Part shown: in pieces, positions 16,232-23,192 of the stretch | Layout: each line of letters begins with the position of its first letter | Numbering within the stretch: the first letter of the stretch is position 1 | Assembly: GCF_027286305.1 (NCBI RefSeq) | Contig: NZ_CP114599.1 | Span: 2,976,001 to 3,040,000, forward strand | From: Phenylobacterium sp. NIBR 498073 | GTDB taxonomy: Bacteria; Pseudomonadota; Alphaproteobacteria; Caulobacterales; Caulobacteraceae | Length of the DNA stretch: 64,000 bases | Reading direction: 5' to 3' | Program-made: the position numbers and the translations under genes | Notes under the pieces: model-generated | What the model saw: the letters and a program-made list of their open reading frames with translations, nothing else | What the model was told of the DNA's origin: nothing | The model's database searches: none

Positions 16232-18649
16232 CTAGGCCGCCTCGGCCTCGCCGGCCGCCTCAAGCACCTGCTGCAGGGCTTCGAACAGCCGGCCCACCTC
16301 GATCGGCTTGGGGACGAAGCCGTCCATGCCGGCGGCCATGTATTCGGCGACCTGGTGGGCCATGGCGTTGGCGGTCAGGGCGATGATCGGGGTGCGCGCG
16401 CGCCCTTCCAGCGCCTCGCGACCGCGGATCAGGGCGCAGGCGTTCGGACCGTCCATGACCGGCATCTGCACGTCCATCAGGATCACGTCCCACTCGCCGC
16501 TTTCCCAGGCCCGCACCGCCTCCAAGCCGTTGTCGACGATGCGCGGCTCGACGCCGATCTGGTGCAACAGGGTCTTCAGGACCAACTGGTTGACGGTGTT
16601 GTCCTCGGCCGCCAGCACGCGCAGCGTCGAACAGGCGCAGGCCTCGATTTCCTGGGCCTCGACGCTGGGCGGCGTCGGCAACGCCGCGCTGGCTCCGACC
16701 CAGGTGAGCGGCAAGGTCACCAGAAACGTCGTCCCTGCCCCCACCTCGCTGCTCGCCTCGATCGCCCCGCCCATCAGGCCGGCCAGCTCGCGGCAGATGG
16801 CCAGGCCCAGACCCGTCCCGCCATAGCGCCGGGTGGTCGAGGCGTCGGCCTGCTCGAACTTCTGGAACAGCGCCGCCAGGCGGTGCGCCGGAATGCCGAT
16901 CCCGGTGTCCGAGACGCTGAGCCGCAGACCCGCCGCGTCGCGGTCGACGCTGACCCGCACCTCGCCCTGCTCGGTGAACTTCAGCGCGTTGGAGACCAGG
17001 TTGTAGAGGATCTGGCGCACGCGGGTGGAGTCGCCCCGATAGACGCCCAAGGCCGCCGGCTCGATACCCAGCGAGAACGACAGGCCCTTCTTGTTGGCGA
17101 TGGCCGTGAACGCCGCGTGAGCCCCGCGCGCCAGGGCTGCGACGTCGAAGTCGGCCTCCTCCAGCTCCAGCTTGCCGGCCTCGATCTTCGACAGGTCGAG
17201 CACGTCGTTGAGGATCGCCAGCAGCGTCTCGCCCGACTGGCGGATCACCCCCAGCCGCTCGCGCTGGATGTCCGACAGACCGTTCTCCGCCGCCATCGCC
17301 TGGGCCATGCCCAGCACCCCGTTCAGCGGCGTACGGATCTCGTGGCTCATGGTCGCCAGGAAGGTCGACTTGGCCCGGTTGGCCGCCTCGGCGTCTTCCT
17401 TGGCCTGGACCAGTGCCTGCTCGGCCGCCTTGCGCTCGCTGATGTTCTGCAACGCGCCGATCACCCGCAGCGGCCGGCCGCGCTCGTCGACGATCAGCCG
17501 CGTGGCCCCCATGACCCAGACTTCGCGCTCGTCGCGCCGCACCAGCCGGTACTCAGGCGCATAGGGCTCGCCGGTGCGCAGGTGATCGCGCCAGGCCGCC
17601 TCGACGCGCGCCCGGTCGCGCGGATCGATGGTGCTGAAGATGTCGCGGTGCAGTTCCTCGTAGGTCTTGGCCTCCGTGAAGAAGGTGTCCTCGGCCCCGG
17701 TCTTGATCAGTTCGCGCCGGACATAGTCCATCTCGAAGACGTGAATGTCGGCGATCTCCATGGCCAGCATCAGCCGCTGCTCGGAGCGCTCGGTCGCCTC
17801 CAGCGCCACCACCATGTCGGTGATGTCGTAGCTGGCGATGATCAACCCGCCGACCTCGCCGTCGGCGGCGCGCCAGGGCGCCAGCTCGGTCCGGTACCAG
17901 CGGATCGCCCCGACCTCGTCGGTCACCTGGACGCGGTCGGCCTTGATGCTCTCGCCGCAGAGCACCCGGTCGTACGCCTCCTGCCAGCGCCCATACATGT
18001 GCGGCGCCAGTTCCTGGACCGTGCGGCCGAAAACGATCTGCTGCCCCAGCTCGAGCGTTCGGATCCAGCGGGGGCTGGCCCCGATCACCCGCATCTCGCG
18101 GTCGGTCAGCACGACGGCGACGGGCATGGCCTCGATGATCGCGGCCAAGGTCGACTGCATGGCGTCGCGCTCGCGGCGGCTCTCCTCGCGCGCCCGGCTG
18201 GCCTGGGCCCGCGCCCACTCGTCGGCGACGAACTCGGCCAGGTCGCCCAGCCGCCCGGCCAAGGCCGCGTCGAACCGGCGCGGGACGTCGCCGAACACCG
18301 CCAGTACGCCCGGGGTCGAACCGTCGGCCAGCCGGATCGGGACCCCGACATAGGATCTCAGAAAGGGCGGGCCGACCACCGCAGGGCTGTTGGCGAAGCG
18401 CGGGTCGTCATGGGCGTCCTCGACCCACAGTAGCTCGCCGCTGGCCTGCACCAACTCGGCCGCCCTGTCGCGCTGTCGCAGGATCTTGGAGTCGGGATCG
18501 CGGCTACGCCAGACCTCGCCGTCCTTCAGGAAGACGATCTGCGCCTGGAGCGCGGAAAACATGGTTTTGGCGAGCCGCGTGGCGCGGTCGCAGACCACCT
18601 GGGAGATATCCAGGCCAAACGGACGCGACTCGGCCGTGCCGTCCGCCAT
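16232..18649 (-). CDS. Soluble GAF/PAS hybrid histidine kinase with receiver
   Basis: The 805-residue product has no membrane segment. Residues about 10-145 look like a GAF domain, followed by a coiled linker and two PAS domains (about 165-280 and 290-405, with the PAC-like 'GALQNISERKAAEQ'). The kinase core has His436 (ATMSHEIRTPLN), N-box Asn554, G1 DTGIGI and G2 GGTGLGL. The receiver has phospho-acceptor Asp726, Thr759 and Lys781. This is a cytoplasmic sensor hybrid kinase of the type that feeds a phosphotransfer protein. AAGGGGG upstream supports the start at 18649. A perfect 7-bp inverted repeat (16219-16225 with 16229-16235) overlaps its stop codon. The input signal is unknown; a cofactor-binding PAS is possible. 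Confidence 0.9.
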   Translation of the reverse strand: MADGTAESRPFGLDISQVVCDRATRLAKTMFSALQAQIVFLKDGEVWRSRDPDSKILRQRDRAAELVQASGELLWVEDAHDDPRFANSPAVVGPPFLRSYVGVPIRLADGSTPGVLAVFGDVPRRFDAALAGRLGDLAEFVADEWARAQASRAREESRRERDAMQSTLAAIIEAMPVAVVLTDREMRVIGASPRWIRTLELGQQIVFGRTVQELAPHMYGRWQEAYDRVLCGESIKADRVQVTDEVGAIRWYRTELAPWRAADGEVGGLIIASYDITDMVVALEATERSEQRLMLAMEIADIHVFEMDYVRRELIKTGAEDTFFTEAKTYEELHRDIFSTIDPRDRARVEAAWRDHLRTGEPYAPEYRLVRRDEREVWVMGATRLIVDERGRPLRVIGALQNISERKAAEQALVQAKEDAEAANRAKSTFLATMSHEIRTPLNGVLGMAQAMAAENGLSDIQRERLGVIRQSGETLLAILNDVLDLSKIEAGKLELEEADFDVAALARGAHAAFTAIANKKGLSFSLGIEPAALGVYRGDSTRVRQILYNLVSNALKFTEQGEVRVSVDRDAAGLRLSVSDTGIGIPAHRLAALFQKFEQADASTTRRYGGTGLGLAICRELAGLMGGAIEASSEVGAGTTFLVTLPLTWVGASAALPTPPSVEAQEIEACACSTLRVLAAEDNTVNQLVLKTLLHQIGVEPRIVDNGLEAVRAWESGEWDVILMDVQMPVMDGPNACALIRGREALEGRARTPIIALTANAMAHQVAEYMAAGMDGFVPKPIEVGRLFEALQQVLEAAGEAEAA

Positions 18650-18743
18650 GCTGATCCCCCCTTTTCGTTTTTGATATCAGCGGGATGAGCGTGAGTGACT
18701 AAAGTTAAGGCACGATTGAAGCGGTTGTGGGGACCCCTATCGC

Positions 18744-19721
18744 TCAACCGCGCGCGGTCGCCGCCGGCCAGGCCCAGTCGCCGAACTCGCGCGGGTGGAT
18801 GAATTCGGGGCGGAACCACGGTCGCTCGCGGGCGTCGAAGATCGAGCCGAGCCACTCGGCGACCCGCGCCACCCGCCCGGTCTTGGCGCTCTCGCGGTGA
18901 TGGCAGAGCCAGATGGTCGAACTGGCCAGCGGCGGGATGTCCAGCATCACCAGGTCCGGCGCCACCGCCACGATGGCGGTTGGAATGGCCCCGATCCCCG
19001 CGCCGCGTTGGATGGCGTGCAGCATCACCGTCGAGGAGTTGACCACCATCGCCGGCTCGGCCAGCTCCATGAACGCCGAGGTTTTCGCCCCCCAGCGCCC
19101 GCGTTTGCTGACCTGGGCCGAGTGATAAATGAACCGATGGCCGACCGCCGCCTCGATCCGCGTGGGGGCCCCATACGTTTCGAGATACTCGCGCGATGCG
19201 AACAGCGCGTAGTGCAGCGTCGCCAGCGGCGAAGCGGTCAATTCCGGGACCCCGCTCGCGTCCATCAGCTGAATCGAGAGGTCCACCTGACTGTCGACCG
19301 GGTTCTCCGGATAAAATCCGCAGTCCAGGCCGAGCTTGATGCCGGGGTTCTCGCGGACGAAATCGGCGACCTCCAGGCCGGTCACATAGCCGCCGATCCC
19401 CTCCGGCATGGCCACCGTCACCTCGCCGGCGTCGGGGGTCTCGTGGTCGAGGCTCAGGCGCTCGATATCCAGCGACGCGCGCTGCATGGTCAACGCCCGG
19501 TCGTAGACCATCTCCCCGGCTCGGGTCAGCGTAACCCCGCGCAGGCCACGGTCGAACAGCTTGGCCCCCAGCCGAAGCTCCAGGTCCTCGATACGGCGTG
19601 TGACCGTGGGTTGTGTGGTCTTCAGGCGTCTGGCCGCAGCGCCGAAACTACCCGTCTGAGCCGCGGCGACGAAGGTCTTGATGTCGTCCCAATCGGCGTG
19701 ACCGCCGTCGCCATTGTCCAT
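18744..19721 (-). CDS. LysR family transcriptional regulator
   Basis: The product of 325 residues from ATG 19721 has an N-terminal winged helix ('TFVAAAQTGSFGAAARRLKTTQPTVTRRIEDLELRLG') and a periplasmic-binding-like effector domain. The motif 'KTTQPTVTRRI' is the recognition helix. A longer version from an ATG at 19772 would add 17 residues that do not look conserved. It is divergent from the operon that starts at 19827, with 105 bases between, and is the obvious candidate regulator of that operon. LysR proteins usually activate the divergent promoter when bound to a co-inducer. Confidence 0.85.
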   Translation of the reverse strand: MDNGDGGHADWDDIKTFVAAAQTGSFGAAARRLKTTQPTVTRRIEDLELRLGAKLFDRGLRGVTLTRAGEMVYDRALTMQRASLDIERLSLDHETPDAGEVTVAMPEGIGGYVTGLEVADFVRENPGIKLGLDCGFYPENPVDSQVDLSIQLMDASGVPELTASPLATLHYALFASREYLETYGAPTRIEAAVGHRFIYHSAQVSKRGRWGAKTSAFMELAEPAMVVNSSTVMLHAIQRGAGIGAIPTAIVAVAPDLVMLDIPPLASSTIWLCHHRESAKTGRVARVAEWLGSIFDARERPWFRPEFIHPREFGDWAWPAATARG

Positions 19722-19826
19722 CTGGCACCCAAAAGGCCGTGGGGCCCCCATACGAACTTCGAGGCTGCACACTCGAACATTGACGCTCTACCAAATCACA
19801 TCTTCGCACAAGAAGGCGATGTGGTG

Positions 19827-20384
19827 ATGATCATTCGCGATTTCGTCGAACGCTGTCATCGAGGACTGGGCGAGCTGGCGCTGAGCCCGGCCACCTACGA
19901 CGAGATTGTCGAGGGCCGCGCGCTCGCCGCCCGGACGGTCAGTCCGAACATCGCCACGGTCGAGACCCTTGCGCAGCTACAGGATCTCACTCAGGCCTCT
20001 TCATTCACCTTCCGCGGCGCCGACGGGCGACTGGCCGGGGTCATGGCCATCATCCCGCTGACCGCCGCGGCCCAGCCCGGCCTGGCCGCCGGCGTGTTCG
20101 ACGGCGTCAATCCGCCCCAGGACCAGGCCGCCCGGCCGGGCGAGGCGGTGGTCGCCATCTACGGCTGGGGCATGGCCGGGACCACGCTGCGCGGCCGCGC
20201 GACGGTGATGGCCGGCGCGGTGAAGCTGCACCGCGAGCTCTTTCCCACCATCCCGCTCTACGGCCGCGCGGCCACGCCCGGCGGCGAGCGCACCCTGCTC
20301 AAGCGGATCGGCGCGCAGCCCGTCCCCGGCCCCGGCGGCCTCGTCGTCGCCGACGCCTGGGCCCGTGTCGGGAGGGCCGCCTGA
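19827..20384 (+). CDS. Uncharacterised protein, possible acyltransferase-like fold
   Basis: The 185-residue soluble product is not one I recognise with confidence. Its C-terminal half ('YGWGMAGTTLRGRATVMAGAV', 'LYGRAATPGGERTLLKRIGAQPV') is arranged like the last strands of GNAT-type acyltransferases, but no acyl-CoA motif is clear. Start candidates are GTG 19821, GTG 19824 and ATG 19827; AGAAGG at 19811 fits 19824 or 19827 and I took the ATG. Its stop overlaps the next start (TGATG at 20382-20386). It is the first of four overlapping genes divergent from a LysR regulator. Confidence 0.6.
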   Translation: MIIRDFVERCHRGLGELALSPATYDEIVEGRALAARTVSPNIATVETLAQLQDLTQASSFTFRGADGRLAGVMAIIPLTAAAQPGLAAGVFDGVNPPQDQAARPGEAVVAIYGWGMAGTTLRGRATVMAGAVKLHRELFPTIPLYGRAATPGGERTLLKRIGAQPVPGPGGLVVADAWARVGRAA

Positions 20385-21016
20385 TGAACGCCAACGTCCG
20401 CATGCCGATGGACGCCCGCGCGGTCAGCGACATCGACGACGCCGAGCTTGAGGTCGCGGTCTGCCGCACCCTGCCCGACATCATGCAGGCCATGGCGGTC
20501 CGATCGCTGGTCTATATGGGCGAGCAGGCCTGCCCGTATGACGAGGAATACGACGGCAACGACTTCGCCGGGACCACGCATCTGGTCCTGCGCCGCAACG
20601 GCGAGCCGATCGGAACGCTGCGCGTGCGCTGGTTCGCCGATTTCGCCAAGGTCGAGCGGGTGGCGGTACGGCGCGAGTACCGCGGCGGGCGCGCGACCCT
20701 GCTGTTGATCCTGGCCGCCAAGCGGCTGGCCGAAAAGAAGAACTACCGGCAGATCCTCGGCTACGGCCAAGTGCGGCTGATCCCCTTCTGGGAGCAGTAC
20801 TTCAACGCCCGCATCCGGCCGGGCCGCGAGAGCTTCGCATTTTCCGACCACGACTATGTCGAGATGGTGGTGGAAGGCGCCCCGCCGCCCGACGCCCTGA
20901 CCCTCGAAAGCGATCCGATGGTGCTGCTGCGGCCCGAGGGGGCCTGGGACGAGGCCGGCGTGCTCGACCGGTCCGCCGCTCGCCCGGCCACCAACCTCGG
21001 CGCGCACGCCCGATGA
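20384..21016 (+). CDS. GNAT-like N-acyltransferase
   Basis: The 210-residue product contains 'THLVLRRNGEPIGTLRVRWF', 'KVERVAVRREYRGGRATLLLILAAKRLAEKK' and 'QVRLIPFWEQYFNAR'. This order is expected for a GNAT domain with the acyl-CoA pyrophosphate loop near 'VRREYRGGRA'. The early 'RSLVY....CPYDEEYDGNDF' segment recalls the arrangement in acyl-homoserine lactone synthases, which share this fold; that link is only suggestive. The acceptor substrate is unknown. It is coupled on both sides by overlapping start/stop codons (TGATG at 20382 and ATGA at 21013), so its amount should be tied to its neighbours. Confidence 0.72.
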   Translation: MNANVRMPMDARAVSDIDDAELEVAVCRTLPDIMQAMAVRSLVYMGEQACPYDEEYDGNDFAGTTHLVLRRNGEPIGTLRVRWFADFAKVERVAVRREYRGGRATLLLILAAKRLAEKKNYRQILGYGQVRLIPFWEQYFNARIRPGRESFAFSDHDYVEMVVEGAPPPDALTLESDPMVLLRPEGAWDEAGVLDRSAARPATNLGAHAR

Positions 21017-21549
21017 ACTCACCGCCGCCAGCCGCCCTGGTCTGCCTCGACCTCCAACGCGCCCGGGTGTCCGGGGCGCCGGCCGCCGCCGCCCAGGTCA
21101 CCGGGGCCTGCCGCCGGGTGCTGGAACAGGCCCGCGCCCGCGCCTGGCCGGTGCTGCACGTGCATCGGCGCGAGGCGACCGCCGAAGGCGCCCGCCCGAT
21201 CGTCGGGCTGGAGCCGTTGCCGACCGAGCCGATCTACCTGCGCCGGGGCCCGTCGGCCTTCTCGCACCCGGCCTTCGCGCGCCGCGCCCAGGGCCTCGGG
21301 GGGCCGCTGGCGTTGATCGGCTTCTCGATGACCGACGCCGTACTCGCCACCGCCTTCGCCGCCGCCGACCTGCAATTGCCGGTCGAGGTGCTCAGCGACG
21401 CCGTCGCGACCGGCGAGCGCGATGATCCGGACCTGCGCCGCGCCCTCAGCGCGCCGCTGACTTCGCTTTTCCCCCTTTGTCGGCTCATCCAGGCCGACGA
21501 CCTGTTGCAAGAGGAGGCTGCGGCGTTCGTCGCGGCCAATGCGCCATGA
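21013..21549 (+). CDS. Isochorismatase-fold protein lacking the catalytic cysteine
   Basis: The 178-residue product follows the cysteine-hydrolase (isochorismatase) fold: 'ALVCLDLQ' with the usual Asp13, 'RRGPSAFSHPAF', and 'LIGFSMTDAVLATAFAAADL'. In active nicotinamidases and N-carbamoyl hydrolases the triad is Asp-Lys-Cys. Here the Lys position (four before SAF) is Arg77 and the Cys position (before V-x-A-T-A) is Ala109. It should therefore be unable to use the cysteine mechanism, and is more likely a binding or regulatory protein, or uses another chemistry. True isochorismatases also lack this Cys but keep other features. Its ATG overlaps the previous stop and its stop overlaps the next start. 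Confidence 0.75.
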   Translation: MNSPPPAALVCLDLQRARVSGAPAAAAQVTGACRRVLEQARARAWPVLHVHRREATAEGARPIVGLEPLPTEPIYLRRGPSAFSHPAFARRAQGLGGPLALIGFSMTDAVLATAFAAADLQLPVEVLSDAVATGERDDPDLRRALSAPLTSLFPLCRLIQADDLLQEEAAAFVAANAP

Positions 21550-21803
21550 GCGAGATCAAGATCACCGCGAGCGATGGTGACGCCGGCGGCTTCCTGACCG
21601 CCCTCGACGGCGACGCCCGGATGGATCCCGACGCCCGCCAACTGCTGCAGATGGCGGCCCTGCTCGGCCCCCGCGACCGCGTCGCCCTCAGCCAGATCAT
21701 CCGGCGCGCCGGCGAGATCTGCGATCAGCAGGGCGAGGACGTCGCTCTGGCCGTCCTCGACCAGATCGAGGCCATCCTGCAGGGTCGCAAGGCCGACGCC
21801 TGA
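21546..21803 (+). CDS. Small uncharacterised acidic protein
   Basis: The 85-residue product begins MSEIKITASDGDAGGFLTAL and is acidic and mainly helical. It has no membrane segment or known motif. The start is fixed by the ATGA overlap with the preceding stop. Being the last of four coupled genes, it may be a partner or regulator of the acyltransferase and pseudo-hydrolase. I do not recognise a family. Confidence 0.65.
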   Translation: MSEIKITASDGDAGGFLTALDGDARMDPDARQLLQMAALLGPRDRVALSQIIRRAGEICDQQGEDVALAVLDQIEAILQGRKADA

Positions 21804-21967
21804 CGCTCGCAAAGCGAGTTGACCTCACTGAGACTCGCGCCATAAGCGAAGATTAACTTTCTGTTGCAGCGCAGCGCGCGTTTCACGATATAGGTGTAGC
21901 GGCGTGCAATACGCCTATGGCAGATAGTCGACTTGCGCTTGGTTTAAGTGATTAGGGACGTTTTTCA
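21804..21967 (+). promoter_or_regulatory. Promoter region of the XRE regulator
   Basis: A possible sigma-70 pair is TTGACC (21819-21824) with ATAAGC (21842-21847), spaced 17 bases. ATAA-N7-TTAAC (21842-21857) is one mismatch from a CtrA box. GGCGT (21901-21905) and ACGCC (21911-21915) form a short inverted repeat that could be an operator for the downstream regulator. All are weak, by-eye matches. Confidence 0.3.
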
Positions 21968-22381
21968 GTGAACGAGAACTCCGAGGATCAAGGACCGGAC
22001 CCGATCGACGTTGCGGTGGGTCACCGCATTCGTGTGCGACGCAAGTGGCTCGGCATTTCCCAATCGACCCTGGCCGACCACCTGGGGGTGAGCTTCCAGC
22101 AGGTTCAAAAGTATGAGCGCGGCGCCAATCGCGTCTCGGCCTCGATGCTCGTGCGCATCGCTCAAAAGCTCGACACCACCGTCGGGGAACTGGTCGGCGA
22201 AACCCCGACCCCGATGAGCGACGAAAGCCTGTTCGAAAAGCTCGCCGTGCCTGGCGCGGTGCAGTTGCTCGAGGCCTTCGCCAGCGTCCAGCAGCCGTCG
22301 ATGCGGACGGCGATCCTGAACCTGACCCGATCGCTGATCGAAGAGTCGGAAGAACCGGGCAGCGTCCGCCGCGCCCGCTAG
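21968..22381 (+). CDS. XRE family helix-turn-helix regulator
   Basis: The 137-residue product has an N-terminal XRE helix-turn-helix (about 18-70: 'IRVRRKWLGISQSTLADHLGVSFQQVQKYERGANRVSASML') followed by about 60 residues typical of small alphaproteobacterial regulators that affect development or adhesion. The start is a GTG at 21968 with AGGGA about ten bases upstream. Its stop shares the bases CTAG with the convergent methyltransferase gene. The target genes are unknown; the proximity to the preceding operon is suggestive only. Confidence 0.85.
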   Translation: MNENSEDQGPDPIDVAVGHRIRVRRKWLGISQSTLADHLGVSFQQVQKYERGANRVSASMLVRIAQKLDTTVGELVGETPTPMSDESLFEKLAVPGAVQLLEAFASVQQPSMRTAILNLTRSLIEESEEPGSVRRAR

Positions 22382-23136
22382 TCGGCGGCGCGCCTCGCCG
22401 CAAACGCGAGGTGATGCAGCACCACCCCGGCGGTCACCGCCACGTTCAGAGAGTCGAAACCGTCCGCCATCGGAATGCGGACGGTTGTCGCGCGTTCCAG
22501 CAACGCCCTAGACAACCCAGGCCCCTCGGCGCCCAGCACCACGGCCGTGCGCGGCGCGCGCGCCGTCTGCGCCAGGGTCGTCTCGCCGGCCGGGCTTAAG
22601 GCCAGCGGCTGAAAGCCCCGTGCTTCCAGCACCGCCAGCAGGTCTTCGTCCTCCCCCAGCCGCGCGAACGGCTTGAGCAGCGCGGCCCCGACCGAGACCC
22701 GAATGGCCTTGCGGTACAGCGGATCGCAGCAGGTCGGATCGAGGATCACCGCGTCGGCCCCGAACGCTGCGGCGTTGCGGAACAACCCGCCCATGTTGTC
22801 GTGGTTGGCGATGCCGCTCAGCACCAGCACCAGCGCCTCGTCCGGCAGGCCGGCCAGCAGCTCGTCGACGCTCGGTTCGGCGGCGCGCCGCCCCAGCGCC
22901 AGGATCCCCCGATGGATCGGAAACCCCACCACCGCGTCCATCACCGCCTGGCCGGCGGCGTAGACGGGGACGTCGTCAGGCAGCGCCGCCATGACGTCGG
23001 ACAGCGCCGCCACGCGCTTGTCGGCCAGCAACAGCGATTGCGGCCGGACCAGCGGCGAGCGGGCCAGAACCCGCACCACCACCTCGCCCTCGGCCACGAA
23101 CAGGCCCTGGCGACCCACGAGGTCGCGCTCGCGCAC
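22378..23136 (-). CDS. TrmH/SpoU-family (SPOUT) RNA 2'-O-methyltransferase
   Basis: The product has the SPOUT motifs: 'VLVLSGIANHDNMGGLFRNAAAFGADAVIL' (motif 1), 'VVLGAEGPGLS' (motif 2) and 'IPMADGFDSLNVAVTAGVVLHHL' (motif 3). These enzymes methylate ribose in tRNA or rRNA using S-adenosylmethionine. The first standard start in frame is GTG at 23136 (252 residues). Family-like sequence (VTIEDPHDARIAAYRD) continues upstream without ATG, GTG or TTG up to an in-frame stop; the only near-cognate start is CTG at 23199, overlapping the peptidase stop. The true start may therefore be unusual. Convergent with the XRE gene. Confidence 0.82.
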   Translation of the reverse strand: MRERDLVGRQGLFVAEGEVVVRVLARSPLVRPQSLLLADKRVAALSDVMAALPDDVPVYAAGQAVMDAVVGFPIHRGILALGRRAAEPSVDELLAGLPDEALVLVLSGIANHDNMGGLFRNAAAFGADAVILDPTCCDPLYRKAIRVSVGAALLKPFARLGEDEDLLAVLEARGFQPLALSPAGETTLAQTARAPRTAVVLGAEGPGLSRALLERATTVRIPMADGFDSLNVAVTAGVVLHHLAFAARRAAD

Positions 23137-23192
23137 ATCGCGATAGGCCGCGATGCGCGCGTCGTGCGGATCTTCGATCGTGACGACCTGCG

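Noticed and set aside
18795..19826. Open frame on the plus strand running across the whole LysR gene into the operon
   Set aside because: It is antisense to a clear LysR protein, has arginine/glycine/histidine-rich low-complexity content, and only the part after 19827 looks like a real protein.
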